Shown here: positions 24,997 to 33,610 of the stretch, piece by piece
Position numbering within the stretch: the first letter of the stretch is position 1
Layout of the letters: each line of letters opens with the position of its first letter
Origin: an uncultured Verrucomicrobiota bacterium
Lineage (GTDB): Bacteria; Verrucomicrobiota; Verrucomicrobiia; Opitutales; Opitutaceae
Assembly (NCBI GenBank): GCA_903906135.1
Contig: CAIVJE010000087.1
Coordinates: 1-34,621 of the forward strand
DNA: 34,621 nt
Direction of reading: 5' to 3'
The notes under the pieces: generated by a model
Told to the model about the DNA's origin: nothing
The model's input: only the letters and a program-made list of their open reading frames with translations
Databases searched by the model: none
Made by a program: the position numbers and the translations under genes

Positions 24997-27798
24997 ATGA
25001 ACCATAGCTTCGTAAATTACGTACGGAAGTCTTTGGCGCTACTTTGCGTCGGACTTTCCTTGTTCGCGGCTAATGCCGCTTTTGCGCAGACTGCCACCAA
25101 GACGGCAGCGAGCACCGATGACACCGTTAAGCTCGAAAAGCTCGTTGTCACCGGATCTTACATTCCAATGGCGGGCATTGCCACGGCTATTCCCGTAACG
25201 ATCCTCGATGCCAAGGCCATCGAGAACACCGGCGTTGCCTCCAACGTCATGGAAATTTTGCGTAAAGCTGCTCCTCAATTCACCGGCAGCGGTAATTTGG
25301 GCGCGACCAACGCCAATACCTCCTCCGGTTCTACCGGTGGCGGCTCCATGGTCATGTTTCGTAACACGCAGACCCTGGTCCTCCTGAACGGTCGGCGCGT
25401 GGCTTATGCTCCGATTTTGTCCTCGGGCGGCTATCAATATGTCGACGTTAACCTTTTCCCGGTTGGCGCGATTGAGCGGATCGAAATTTTGCAAGATGGC
25501 GCTTCGGCTCTTTACGGCACGGATGCTATCTCCGGCGTAGTAAACATCATCCTAAAGTCTGACTATAAGGGCTTTGAAGTTTCTGGCCACTACGGCTTCT
25601 CTGACAATAAGGGCAAGTGGGCTGAGCGTAAGTTCTCCCTCGTTGGCGGCACGGGCACCGACAAAACTGGCATCACGATCGCCGCTGAGTGGTTCATGCA
25701 GGACCCAATGAAGCAGTATGAGCGCAGCTTCAGCTCCCCGATTTATGGCACAGGCACTTTTGCTGGTATCGTTAGCATCGGGTCGGCCTTCTATGCATTA
25801 AATCCCTCCCTGAATGCTCCTCCGACCGGCCAGCATCGTTCGGCGGCTGAATTGGTTGCTGCGGGTGTCTATATCCCGATCCAAAGCTCTAGCAATCTGG
25901 TTACAGGGACTGGGGCGGATGGGAAGTACTCCTTCGACCTCTCCCAATACCCCACCTTGGTCATCGGCAGCGAGCGCAAGGCTGTGACGCTGAATTTTGA
26001 CCATAAAATCAACGATACCGTGACGTTCTTTGGTGACATGTTATACACGCAGACGAGTTCGTTCTCTCAGCTGAATGCCCAGCCTACTTCATACAGCGCT
26101 GCGGCTGATTATGAGTATAATCCTTTCAACGTTCGGGTGACGGCCCGCAATCGTTTCCTGCAGAATCCTCGTCAATATTACTATGATACCAACAGCATTC
26201 GCGGTGTCATGGGCATGAAAGGTTCAGTTGGCGATGGCATGCAGTGGGAAATGGCGGCTAATAAAAACATCATCACGCAGCAGTATCGCAACGAAGGTGT
26301 CGTTGATACCGCCACCCGTGGCGTTGTGACCGCTGATGGTTCGATCAATTACTTCGCCCGCCAGCAAGCTGCTGGGGCCGTCGCGGCTTCCGGTCTCTTC
26401 GGCACCGCGCTGGGTACCGCCACCTCGACCCTCACCACCTATGACGTGCGCTTGGTCGGTAAATTAGCGGATATCCCCGGTGGCGAACTCGGCTTTGCCG
26501 TCGGCGCTGAATACCGCACTGAGACTTTGAATCAGACGTCTGATCGTAATAGCCAAGACGCCACTTTCGGGTGGGACTCGGCCACGACCCTCGATCCCTT
26601 CAATTCCGGTCGTGATGTTAAGTCGACGTTTGCTGAAGTGCGCATCCCGGTTTTCTCGGCAGAAAATCATCAAGCGCTCGCGCATTTGCTAGAGTTCACG
26701 GCGGCCGCCCGAAAAGAGGTCTACAGCAACACCTCCGATCCACTGGTGCCAAAATTCTCCCTTCGCTGGTTGCCAGTGGATGACCAGTTCGCCATCCGCG
26801 GGACGTACGGCGAGTCCTTCTCAGCTCCTTCGTTGTTCAACCTCTTCGGGCCTGGTGGCGTCGGTTATACCGGCTCGCTTAACTTGGAGCGTTTTGGCGG
26901 TGGTCCAAATATTTCGGGTCAGGCTAATGCCAAATCTGGCTCTAATCCCAACCTTCTGCCGGGCAATGCGAAGAGCTACACCTTCGGCTTTGTTTATTCG
27001 CCTAAGGCAATCAAGGGCTTCTCGGTCACCGCTGATTATTTTGATATCAAGCAGACCGACCTGATCTCGTCGATCGGGACCGACACCATCCTGCAAAGCG
27101 TGGAGTTGCTTGGTACCGCTTCGCCTTACGCAAGTTATGTTCGCCGCGGCGCGACCTCAGGAGTTAACTCAAACTTCACCAACGGCTCGCCGATTACGGC
27201 TGCCGGTCAAATCGGTAATCTCGCCATTGATCAAATCTACGTAACGGATACCTTGACCAATATTGCTGCGGTCAATCTCTCCGGCGTCGATCTCAAGGTA
27301 GCTTATACGTGGAATTCCGACTCGCTCGGCCGTTTTGATGCCTCCGCTTCTGGCGCCTGGTACAATACCTACCAGTTCCAGAATTTGCCCGACAGCGATC
27401 CTTTTGATACCGTCGGTCAAACCAGTAGTAACGGTACGACGCCAACTTGGATGACCTACACCAGCGTGGCTTGGAGCCGCGGCAAGTGGGGTGCGACCTT
27501 CGGCTGGCAGTTGATCCCTTCGACCTATATCGACGGGGGTGATGAGCCAGCGGCTGATATTCCTTTGGCCGAAGACAACTACGTCGAAGCCTACAATTCC
27601 TTCGATATCTCTGCGCGCTACAGCTTTGGCTCAGAATACAAGTGGTTGAAGGGCCTAACCCTCCGCGTCGGCGCTCAAAATGTACTTAACGAGGGCCTGC
27701 CCATGGAGAAGTATTACAACACCGACTCGAACGGTGACGTCGCCACCTTTGGTGCGGTTGGGCGTTTGATCTACGTCGAAGGCAAGTACCGCTTCTAA
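24997..27798 (+). CDS. TonB-dependent outer-membrane receptor (TBDR 2)
   Basis: This 933-residue receptor has a signal peptide (about 1-30, ending AAFA) and a plug (about 45-190). Plug hallmarks are LEKLVVTGSYIPMAG (46-60), LVLLNGRRVAY (127-137) and ILQDGASALYGTDAISGVVNI (from 164). A long beta-barrel ends in an aromatic strand with C-terminal phenylalanine (IYVEGKYRF), as usual for outer-membrane proteins. The plug wording differs clearly from TBDR 1 and 3. It is divergent from S9 peptidase A, which suggests that the receptor imports peptides or a peptide-containing ligand that the peptidase processes; this is inference. A strong terminator follows. Confidence 0.95.
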   Translation: MNHSFVNYVRKSLALLCVGLSLFAANAAFAQTATKTAASTDDTVKLEKLVVTGSYIPMAGIATAIPVTILDAKAIENTGVASNVMEILRKAAPQFTGSGNLGATNANTSSGSTGGGSMVMFRNTQTLVLLNGRRVAYAPILSSGGYQYVDVNLFPVGAIERIEILQDGASALYGTDAISGVVNIILKSDYKGFEVSGHYGFSDNKGKWAERKFSLVGGTGTDKTGITIAAEWFMQDPMKQYERSFSSPIYGTGTFAGIVSIGSAFYALNPSLNAPPTGQHRSAAELVAAGVYIPIQSSSNLVTGTGADGKYSFDLSQYPTLVIGSERKAVTLNFDHKINDTVTFFGDMLYTQTSSFSQLNAQPTSYSAAADYEYNPFNVRVTARNRFLQNPRQYYYDTNSIRGVMGMKGSVGDGMQWEMAANKNIITQQYRNEGVVDTATRGVVTADGSINYFARQQAAGAVAASGLFGTALGTATSTLTTYDVRLVGKLADIPGGELGFAVGAEYRTETLNQTSDRNSQDATFGWDSATTLDPFNSGRDVKSTFAEVRIPVFSAENHQALAHLLEFTAAARKEVYSNTSDPLVPKFSLRWLPVDDQFAIRGTYGESFSAPSLFNLFGPGGVGYTGSLNLERFGGGPNISGQANAKSGSNPNLLPGNAKSYTFGFVYSPKAIKGFSVTADYFDIKQTDLISSIGTDTILQSVELLGTASPYASYVRRGATSGVNSNFTNGSPITAAGQIGNLAIDQIYVTDTLTNIAAVNLSGVDLKVAYTWNSDSLGRFDASASGAWYNTYQFQNLPDSDPFDTVGQTSSNGTTPTWMTYTSVAWSRGKWGATFGWQLIPSTYIDGGDEPAADIPLAEDNYVEAYNSFDISARYSFGSEYKWLKGLTLRVGAQNVLNEGLPMEKYYNTDSNGDVATFGAVGRLIYVEGKYRF

Positions 27799-27834
27799 GC
27801 ATTAGAGTCGGCTAATTGCTGATGAACTTCCTAG

Positions 27835-27863
27835 GCGGCCCGGATATCCGGGCCGCTTTTTTT
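27835..27863 (+). terminator. Strong intrinsic terminator after TBDR 2
   Basis: A perfect 22-base GC-rich palindrome (27835-27856, centre GGATATCC) is followed directly by seven T (27857-27863). It begins 36 bases after the TBDR 2 stop codon. Confidence 0.88.
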
Positions 27864-28028
27864 ACGGCATTCTATATCGTTAATTAGTTATCACCAATTT
27901 TTTGCATTAAATTATAACAACGGGCTTGTCATAAATAGAAAAATTAACATCCTTGTAGCCTTAATGTTCTGCTCAGCAGCTCTGCGGCAGATGCCTAACA
28001 CCGAAACAGTAGTATAACCAGAAACACT
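27864..28028. other. AT-rich leader of TBDR 3 without a gene
   Basis: This AT-rich stretch must carry the TBDR 3 promoter, because a strong terminator closes the gene before it. A TATAAC hexamer occurs within TTAAATTATAACAACG near 27910, but no well-spaced -35 partner was found. The part nearest the ATG (about 27968-28010) is GC-richer. Confidence 0.3.
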
Positions 28029-30740
28029 ATGAATGTAAGCTCCTTATGGAATTTGCGGACCCTGCTCGCGCTGCTTGCCAGTGCCAGCTTCGCGACCGCC
28101 CTTGTGGCCCAGCCGGCCGCTGCTCCGAAAACCGACGAAAATAAAGATGAAACTCTTAAACTCGAGAAGTTTGAGGTCACCGGCTCCCGCATCAAACGCG
28201 TGGACGCCGAGGGCCCGCAACCGGTATTGCTGATCACGGCCGCCGACATCGAGGCCCGTGGGTACCAGAATCTGGGCGATTTCGTTCAGACTCTCTCGTT
28301 CAACTCCGGCGGTACAAACTCGATCGTCCAGACCGCGAGCTTCACGCGGGGCGCGGCGACCGCGAATCCTCGCGGACTGGGTAGCAACCGCTTTCTCGTG
28401 CTCATCGACGGACGTCGCTCGGCGACCTATCCCTTGACGGACTCCGACAGCAACTCGGTGTTCAATTTCAACTCCCTCCCCACATCGGCGATCGACAGCA
28501 TCGAGTACCTGAAGGATGGGGCGTCAGCCATTTACGGCTCGGACGCCGTCACCGGCGTGATGAACATCAAGCTGAAGAAGAATTACTCGGGTTTTTCCAC
28601 GGATTACCTAGTGCAACAGTCGACCGGTGGGCACGACCACCTGCAGCAGCAATTCAATCTGACGGCCGGCGGCCGCAGCGCAAAGACCTCAGCGATGGTT
28701 ACCCTGTCGACGTCGATGGGCAACTCGACCTTCGTCAGAGATTACGCCCGTTCGCGGACGACAGACTATACGGCTTACTCGAGCGATCCCAATCGGGCTT
28801 CCAATCTCAACAGCTCCTTCAATTTTCCCGCCAACCTCACGCTCACGACGGCGCAGGCGGTTGCGATTTACGGACCCGGTTCCCTCTCGGGCAACTATGT
28901 GATCACCGGCGGCCAGCCCACCGGCACACCGACCAAGGCCGCGTTCGGCCGGGTTACCTCGATCGCGAATGCGAACCGTTACGACTTCGCCCAGACCTAT
29001 CAGTTGTACCCGCAATACAATTATCAGAGCATGTTCGCCAACTTCCGGCATGAGTTCAGCGAGAATCTCTATGCTTTCGGCTCGGTCCTCTATTCGAACA
29101 ACTGGACGAACTACTATTTCACGCCTTCCGTGATTCAGAGTATCGGCAACCCAGGCACGGGCCCGTCAGGGTTGTTGAACCTTCCGGCGACGAACCCCTA
29201 CAATCCGTTCGGGGTGGACATCACCAACTTCTCCTATCGCACGAACTTCGGCCCGCCGCGTATTTTTGAGACGGAAGATCACACCTATTCCCTCCTCGCG
29301 GGCTTGGGCGGTAAGATCAATCAAGACTGGACCTGGGAAGTTGGCGCCACGTTTGCCAACAGCTCGGTGAATTCAGTTTCCCGCAACGCGGTGCGGGCGT
29401 CCGATCTGCAGGCCGCGCTCAACGGCACCACCCGCACCACCGCGCTCAATCCGTTTGGCCCGTCCGATAATGCGGATCTCGTCAATAAACTCTTCACGGT
29501 TTCCAACAGCGCCTCTAAGGCCCAAGTTGAAAGCTACGACGGTGTCGTCTCCGGCAAGTTGTGGGAAATTCAGGGTCGCCCAGTCGGCCTCGCGCTGGGT
29601 GGTGAAGTCCGCAATGAAAAGCTGCGCGCTGACCCAGACACCTCCGCCTATGTCGGCTCCGGCGGCGGCACGCCATTCAGTGGCAAGCGGCATGTGGAAT
29701 CGGGCTACGTCGAGATCACGGCGCCGGTTTTGAAGGAGCTCGAGTTTCAAGGAGCCATGCGTTATGAAAAATATAGCGATTTCGGCGACACGACAAAACC
29801 CAAAATCGGCTTCAAGCTCCGCGGCCCGGGCAAATTTAACTGGGTCGCGCTGCGCGGTTCTTACTCCGAGTCCTTCAAGGCGCCCGACCTCGGTCGCCTC
29901 TACACCACCCAAAAGACGGCCTTTACTTCCACGGTTCAGGTCGACCCGAAACGCCCCTCAGACCCGGCGGTGCAATTGAAGATCATCACGGGCGGTAACC
30001 CGAACCTCGAGCCCGAGGAAGCAAAAATCAAATATGCCGGTATCGTCATCGATGTCCCGCGAGTCAAGAACCTCGAAGTCACGGTCGATTTCTTCGAATT
30101 TGACATCCAAAATGTCATCACGACGCCGAGCACCACGACGCTGCTTGCCCGTGAGGACCTCTTTCCGGGTGGGGTCGTGCGCGATACCACACAAGGAAAT
30201 CCCGGCCCAATCCTCTTCCTCCAAAGCGTTCCGTTCAACGTCGCCTCGTTGAAATATAAGGGCGTCGATTACGGGATTAGTTACCGTCTGGATAATACCA
30301 GATTTGGTAATTTCCGCTTCAGCGTTAATGCCACGCAGGTCCTCAACTCGATCTCTAATACGGGTATCCCGAGCGCCGACGGTACACCGGCACCGGACTT
30401 CGATAACGTCGGACTCTATTTTAACCCAGAGTGGAAGGGTAACGCCGCAGTCAGCTGGAGACAGAAAGATTGGTCGGCCACCCTTTCGGCCAACCATGTC
30501 GGTCCTTGGTTCAACGATGCCTACACGGCAGCGGGCTGGAGCGAAGGCTCAACGACGGACCTAAACAGCAGCGTTACCTACCGCTTTGCCAAGGGCTTTA
30601 AGGTGACGGTCGGCGCAGTCAATCTGCTCAACAAGCAGCCGTCATTTAACGGCAAGGAGACGTCCGGATTCATGCAGGGCATCCAAGGTTACTTGTCTGC
30701 CGGCCGCTCGGTCTATCTCAAGATCGGCAAGGAATTCTGA
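28029..30740 (+). CDS. TonB-dependent outer-membrane receptor (TBDR 3)
   Basis: This 903-residue receptor has a signal peptide (about 1-28), a plug (about 44-186; LEKFEVTGSRIKRVDAEGP from 45, FLVLIDGRRSATYPL from 122, YLKDGASAIYGSDAVTGVMNI from 160) and a beta-barrel ending in SVYLKIGKEF. Barrel segments YSDFGDTTKPKIG and GGNPNLEPEEAKIKYAGIVIDVP match TBDR 1 closely. Codon choice looks GC-richer than in TBDR 2, with few TTA leucine codons. It is followed by a terminator and then, with no gap, by S9 peptidase B, forming a second receptor/peptidase pair. Confidence 0.95.
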   Translation: MNVSSLWNLRTLLALLASASFATALVAQPAAAPKTDENKDETLKLEKFEVTGSRIKRVDAEGPQPVLLITAADIEARGYQNLGDFVQTLSFNSGGTNSIVQTASFTRGAATANPRGLGSNRFLVLIDGRRSATYPLTDSDSNSVFNFNSLPTSAIDSIEYLKDGASAIYGSDAVTGVMNIKLKKNYSGFSTDYLVQQSTGGHDHLQQQFNLTAGGRSAKTSAMVTLSTSMGNSTFVRDYARSRTTDYTAYSSDPNRASNLNSSFNFPANLTLTTAQAVAIYGPGSLSGNYVITGGQPTGTPTKAAFGRVTSIANANRYDFAQTYQLYPQYNYQSMFANFRHEFSENLYAFGSVLYSNNWTNYYFTPSVIQSIGNPGTGPSGLLNLPATNPYNPFGVDITNFSYRTNFGPPRIFETEDHTYSLLAGLGGKINQDWTWEVGATFANSSVNSVSRNAVRASDLQAALNGTTRTTALNPFGPSDNADLVNKLFTVSNSASKAQVESYDGVVSGKLWEIQGRPVGLALGGEVRNEKLRADPDTSAYVGSGGGTPFSGKRHVESGYVEITAPVLKELEFQGAMRYEKYSDFGDTTKPKIGFKLRGPGKFNWVALRGSYSESFKAPDLGRLYTTQKTAFTSTVQVDPKRPSDPAVQLKIITGGNPNLEPEEAKIKYAGIVIDVPRVKNLEVTVDFFEFDIQNVITTPSTTTLLAREDLFPGGVVRDTTQGNPGPILFLQSVPFNVASLKYKGVDYGISYRLDNTRFGNFRFSVNATQVLNSISNTGIPSADGTPAPDFDNVGLYFNPEWKGNAAVSWRQKDWSATLSANHVGPWFNDAYTAAGWSEGSTTDLNSSVTYRFAKGFKVTVGAVNLLNKQPSFNGKETSGFMQGIQGYLSAGRSVYLKIGKEF

Positions 30741-30771
30741 GGAAGTTTTAGACAATCCTAATTGCTCTTCG

Positions 30772-30805
30772 GCGCGCCCCACCTCAAAAAGGGGCGCGCT
30801 TTTTT
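30772..30805 (+). terminator. Intrinsic terminator abutting the S9-B start codon
   Basis: GCGCGCCCC (30772-30780) pairs perfectly with GGGGCGCGC (30791-30799) around a ten-base loop, followed by six T (30800-30805). The next base is the A of the S9-B ATG at 30806. As a terminator of TBDR 3 it is convincing. For the downstream gene it means that either only read-through transcripts are translated or a promoter lies within or upstream of the hairpin. Confidence 0.8.
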
Positions 30806-32800
30806 ATGTCTCCTCAAAATCGGTCTCTCCTTTCAGCTCTATTCCTTGGCGCTTGGCTTGCCGCCGTTTCCGCCGCCCCGCCGCTGACCCGGATCCCGAT
30901 CGATGTTTTCTTTGGAAATCCTGAAATCTCCCAACTTCGCTTTTCGCCGGACGGGCGTTATCTCGGCGCCCTCGTGCCGGTTGAGCACCGGATGAATCTG
31001 GTCGTCATGGACCTCGAAAATAAAAAGCAGCAACTGGTGACCAAACTCACCGACGAAGGAATCCAGTCTTTCCAATGGGCGAACAATGATCGGCTGCTGT
31101 TTGTGCGGGACGAAGGCGGAAAAGAGCAGAGCGGTCTCTATGCCGTGAGTCGCCAAGGCGGGGTGGTCGACCGGCTGGCCTACAACGGAGACCAGGCGGG
31201 GACCGCCCGGATCAATCAAAATTTCGGAGGCTTGATTCGCCGCATCAAGACGGACCCGAACAAGTATTTCGTCGCCGTCTATGAAAAATTCCGAGATCGC
31301 CCGGATGTCGGCATCATGGATGTGCGGTCCGGCGCAATCAGTGTGGTTACTCCCAATCCGGGCATGGTGACGAGCTGGGTGCTGGACCGGGAAAACGTGG
31401 TTCGCGTCGGCATTGCTCAAGACGATGCGAAGATTACGATTCTCTATCGGGATAGGGAGGGGGCCGCATGGGAAACCATCGCCACGTTTACCGAAGGCGA
31501 ACCGAATTGGATGCCGCTCGCATTTGATGGCGACAACCGGACGCTGTTTGTTTCCTCCGATGTGGGCCGGGCGACCCGGGCGATCTATAAATACGACACC
31601 GTCACCCGAACCATCGGCGGGGTGGTGGCCGAAGACAGCACCTACGACATCGACGCGGGTTTGGTCTGGAGCGAGGCGCTCCAAGCCAACGTCGGCGTCA
31701 GGTATGAAGCGGAGCGAGAGAAAACAATCTATTGGAACAACGAATTCAGCAAGCGGCAGGCGATCATCGATCGGTCCCTTCCCGGCTACAGCAATGTCCA
31801 AATTGAGGCGAGCGACGACGGCACGCGCATTCTCGTCTATTCGCGCAGTGACCAGGAACCGGGGGTCTATTTTGTCTACGACGAAAAGCAAAAGCGTCTT
31901 GAGCAGCTGGCGGTCGTCAAACCCAAGGTCGACCCCGACCTGATGGCAAAAATGAAGCCCATCACTTATACGGCGCGAGACGGCTTGCAGATCCACGGCT
32001 ACCTGACGTTACCGAACGGCCTCGAGCCGAAAAATCTTCCCCTGGTCGTCAATCCACACGGTGGACCTTACGGCCCTCGGGACACCTGGGGATTCCGATC
32101 TGAGGTTCAGTTTCTGGCGAGCCGGGGATTCGCCGTCTTACAGATGAATTTCCGCGGGTCGGGCGGTTACGGCCGGGTTTTTGAACAGGCCGGCTACAAG
32201 AAGTGGGGATTGGAAATGCAGGATGATATCACGGATGGAGTCCGCTGGGCAATTAGCGAGGGCGTGGCTGATCCCAAGCGTGTTGTCATCGAAGGGGCCA
32301 GTTACGGTGGCTACGCGGCCATGGCGGGAGTGGCGTTCACGCCGGAGCTCTATTGCGTCGCAGTCAACTATGTCGGGGTTACGGATTTGGTGAGTCAGTG
32401 GAGAAAATTTATTGATGCGCCGCGGGAGGGAAAGCGCTGGGTAGATACGCGCATTGGCGACTTGGGGGACCACACGGTGATGGAACGTCTCGAAAAGACG
32501 TCGCCTTCCCGGTTTGCCGACCGGATTCGAGTGCCGGTGCTCATGGCCTACGGGCGGAATGATCCGCGGGTAAATATCGAGCAAGGCTATGCGATGGAAG
32601 CGGCCCTGAAACGCGCCGGCATTCCCCACAAGATGATCATCAAGGAGAACGAGGGGCACGGCTTCCGAGACGAAGGCAAAAGCATCGGTTGGTACCAAGA
32701 GATCGAGGCCTTTCTCGATGTCCATGTGCCGGGAATCAATAAGGGATCCGTCAAAATGGAACCGTTCAAGGTCCTTGAGCTGCCCGCCAAGTCCGACTGA
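30806..32800 (+). CDS. S9 family prolyl oligopeptidase-type peptidase (S9-B)
   Basis: This 664-residue exported serine peptidase is a paralog of S9-A. The signal peptide (MSPQNRSLLSALFLGAWLAA) begins at the ATG at 30806, so this start is needed even though it touches a terminator. A propeller-like domain (about 25-400) precedes the hydrolase domain (about 405-655) with Ser499 in EGASYGGYA, Asp586 in YGRNDPRV and His618 in NEGHGF, plus NPHGGPYGPRDTWGF. Both peptidases end in a matching tail (MKILELPAR in A, FKVLELPAK in B). It probably processes peptides from the ligand of TBDR 3; the substrate is not known. Confidence 0.93.
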   Translation: MSPQNRSLLSALFLGAWLAAVSAAPPLTRIPIDVFFGNPEISQLRFSPDGRYLGALVPVEHRMNLVVMDLENKKQQLVTKLTDEGIQSFQWANNDRLLFVRDEGGKEQSGLYAVSRQGGVVDRLAYNGDQAGTARINQNFGGLIRRIKTDPNKYFVAVYEKFRDRPDVGIMDVRSGAISVVTPNPGMVTSWVLDRENVVRVGIAQDDAKITILYRDREGAAWETIATFTEGEPNWMPLAFDGDNRTLFVSSDVGRATRAIYKYDTVTRTIGGVVAEDSTYDIDAGLVWSEALQANVGVRYEAEREKTIYWNNEFSKRQAIIDRSLPGYSNVQIEASDDGTRILVYSRSDQEPGVYFVYDEKQKRLEQLAVVKPKVDPDLMAKMKPITYTARDGLQIHGYLTLPNGLEPKNLPLVVNPHGGPYGPRDTWGFRSEVQFLASRGFAVLQMNFRGSGGYGRVFEQAGYKKWGLEMQDDITDGVRWAISEGVADPKRVVIEGASYGGYAAMAGVAFTPELYCVAVNYVGVTDLVSQWRKFIDAPREGKRWVDTRIGDLGDHTVMERLEKTSPSRFADRIRVPVLMAYGRNDPRVNIEQGYAMEAALKRAGIPHKMIIKENEGHGFRDEGKSIGWYQEIEAFLDVHVPGINKGSVKMEPFKVLELPAKSD

Positions 32801-32960
32801 TCGCGACCGAGTTTCTTTGGGAATTCTTCCGAACTCGCCTTCCGTTGCTGGGAGCGTGCTCATGAGCCTCGGTTGCTCGGCGCGCTTTTAGGACCATCGT
32901 CGACGGCCTAGCTGTCCGTCCCTGCAGGCGCCAAAATCTAAAAATCAAGGGACGCTCGGA
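32801..32960. other. Convergent gap without a recognised gene
   Basis: The 160 bases between the S9-B stop and the stop of the minus-strand hypothetical gene contain no convincing frame and no clear terminator hairpin with a T tract. Confidence 0.3.
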
Positions 32961-33356
32961 TCACTCCAACTTTACCGGCTTCACGCGGCAGCGCTGGTTG
33001 ACGCCTTCAATATTGATCCAGAATGTACCCATTGCTGCGGGGGAAAGCTTTACCTTTGGCGATTTCAGGGCGGGCGTATAGCTATATTGGTCGCTGTTTG
33101 CTTGTCCCCAGATCTGGCCGTTCTCGAGCCGAAAAGTCGTCCGCCCGCTCCAGCCCTTGAAATCGCCGGCGAGGCGGCTCTCCATCACCTCCGCCTTGTC
33201 GGGTTGGCTATTGGTTCGCTCCAAGGTCAACAAGGCCTCGACCCAAGAGGGTGTTTTGCTGACCGGTTTCGCCGCCGGCGCTCCGGGTTGAAGTGCGGAC
33301 GTGGTTCTGGCCGCAGCGGCTGCGACCACGATCGCACCCGCCTTGTATTCCTCCAC
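32961..33356 (-). CDS. Exported hypothetical protein with C-terminal SH3-like domain, start uncertain
   Basis: From the GTG at 33356 the frame gives 131 residues ending FWINIEGVNQRCRVKPVKLE. The last 80 residues (GWSGRTTFRLENGQIWGQ, then beta-strand repeats) look like a small SH3-like beta-barrel. The frame stays open upstream to a TGA at 33546-33548. That extra part reads HVGILIATLLFALTGAIAGDFAKG and LTPEELAELETLVEEYKAG, a signal peptide followed by a helical segment, so the real protein is probably about 189 residues. No ATG, GTG or TTG exists in the extension; CTG at 33530 is the best placed codon. The start may therefore be unusual or lost. The function is unknown. Confidence 0.6.
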   Translation of the reverse strand: MEEYKAGAIVVAAAAARTTSALQPGAPAAKPVSKTPSWVEALLTLERTNSQPDKAEVMESRLAGDFKGWSGRTTFRLENGQIWGQANSDQYSYTPALKSPKVKLSPAAMGTFWINIEGVNQRCRVKPVKLE

Positions 33357-33610
33357 CAGGGTTTCGAGTTCCGCGAGTTCTTCTGGGGTCAGCTTGGCCA
33401 GACCGGAGGCGCGAATCTTCTCCGGGGTTAATCCCTTGGCGAAATCACCGGCGATCGCACCGGTCAGGGCGAATAGCAGGGTGGCGATGAGTATGCCGAC
33501 GTGCTTGATGCCGCGATCTAGCTGGGTCAGCCCCTCTCGGACAACTCAAATGTGGTGGGCGCTCGCTGCGAATGTCCGCGGGTGAGTGCGCGGTCATAGT
33601 CCGGAAGACA

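Noticed and set aside
30839-31996. Long minus-strand open frame (385 codons) opposite S9-B
   Set aside because: It is antisense to a clear peptidase gene, has no signal or motif, and its composition mirrors the sense codons.
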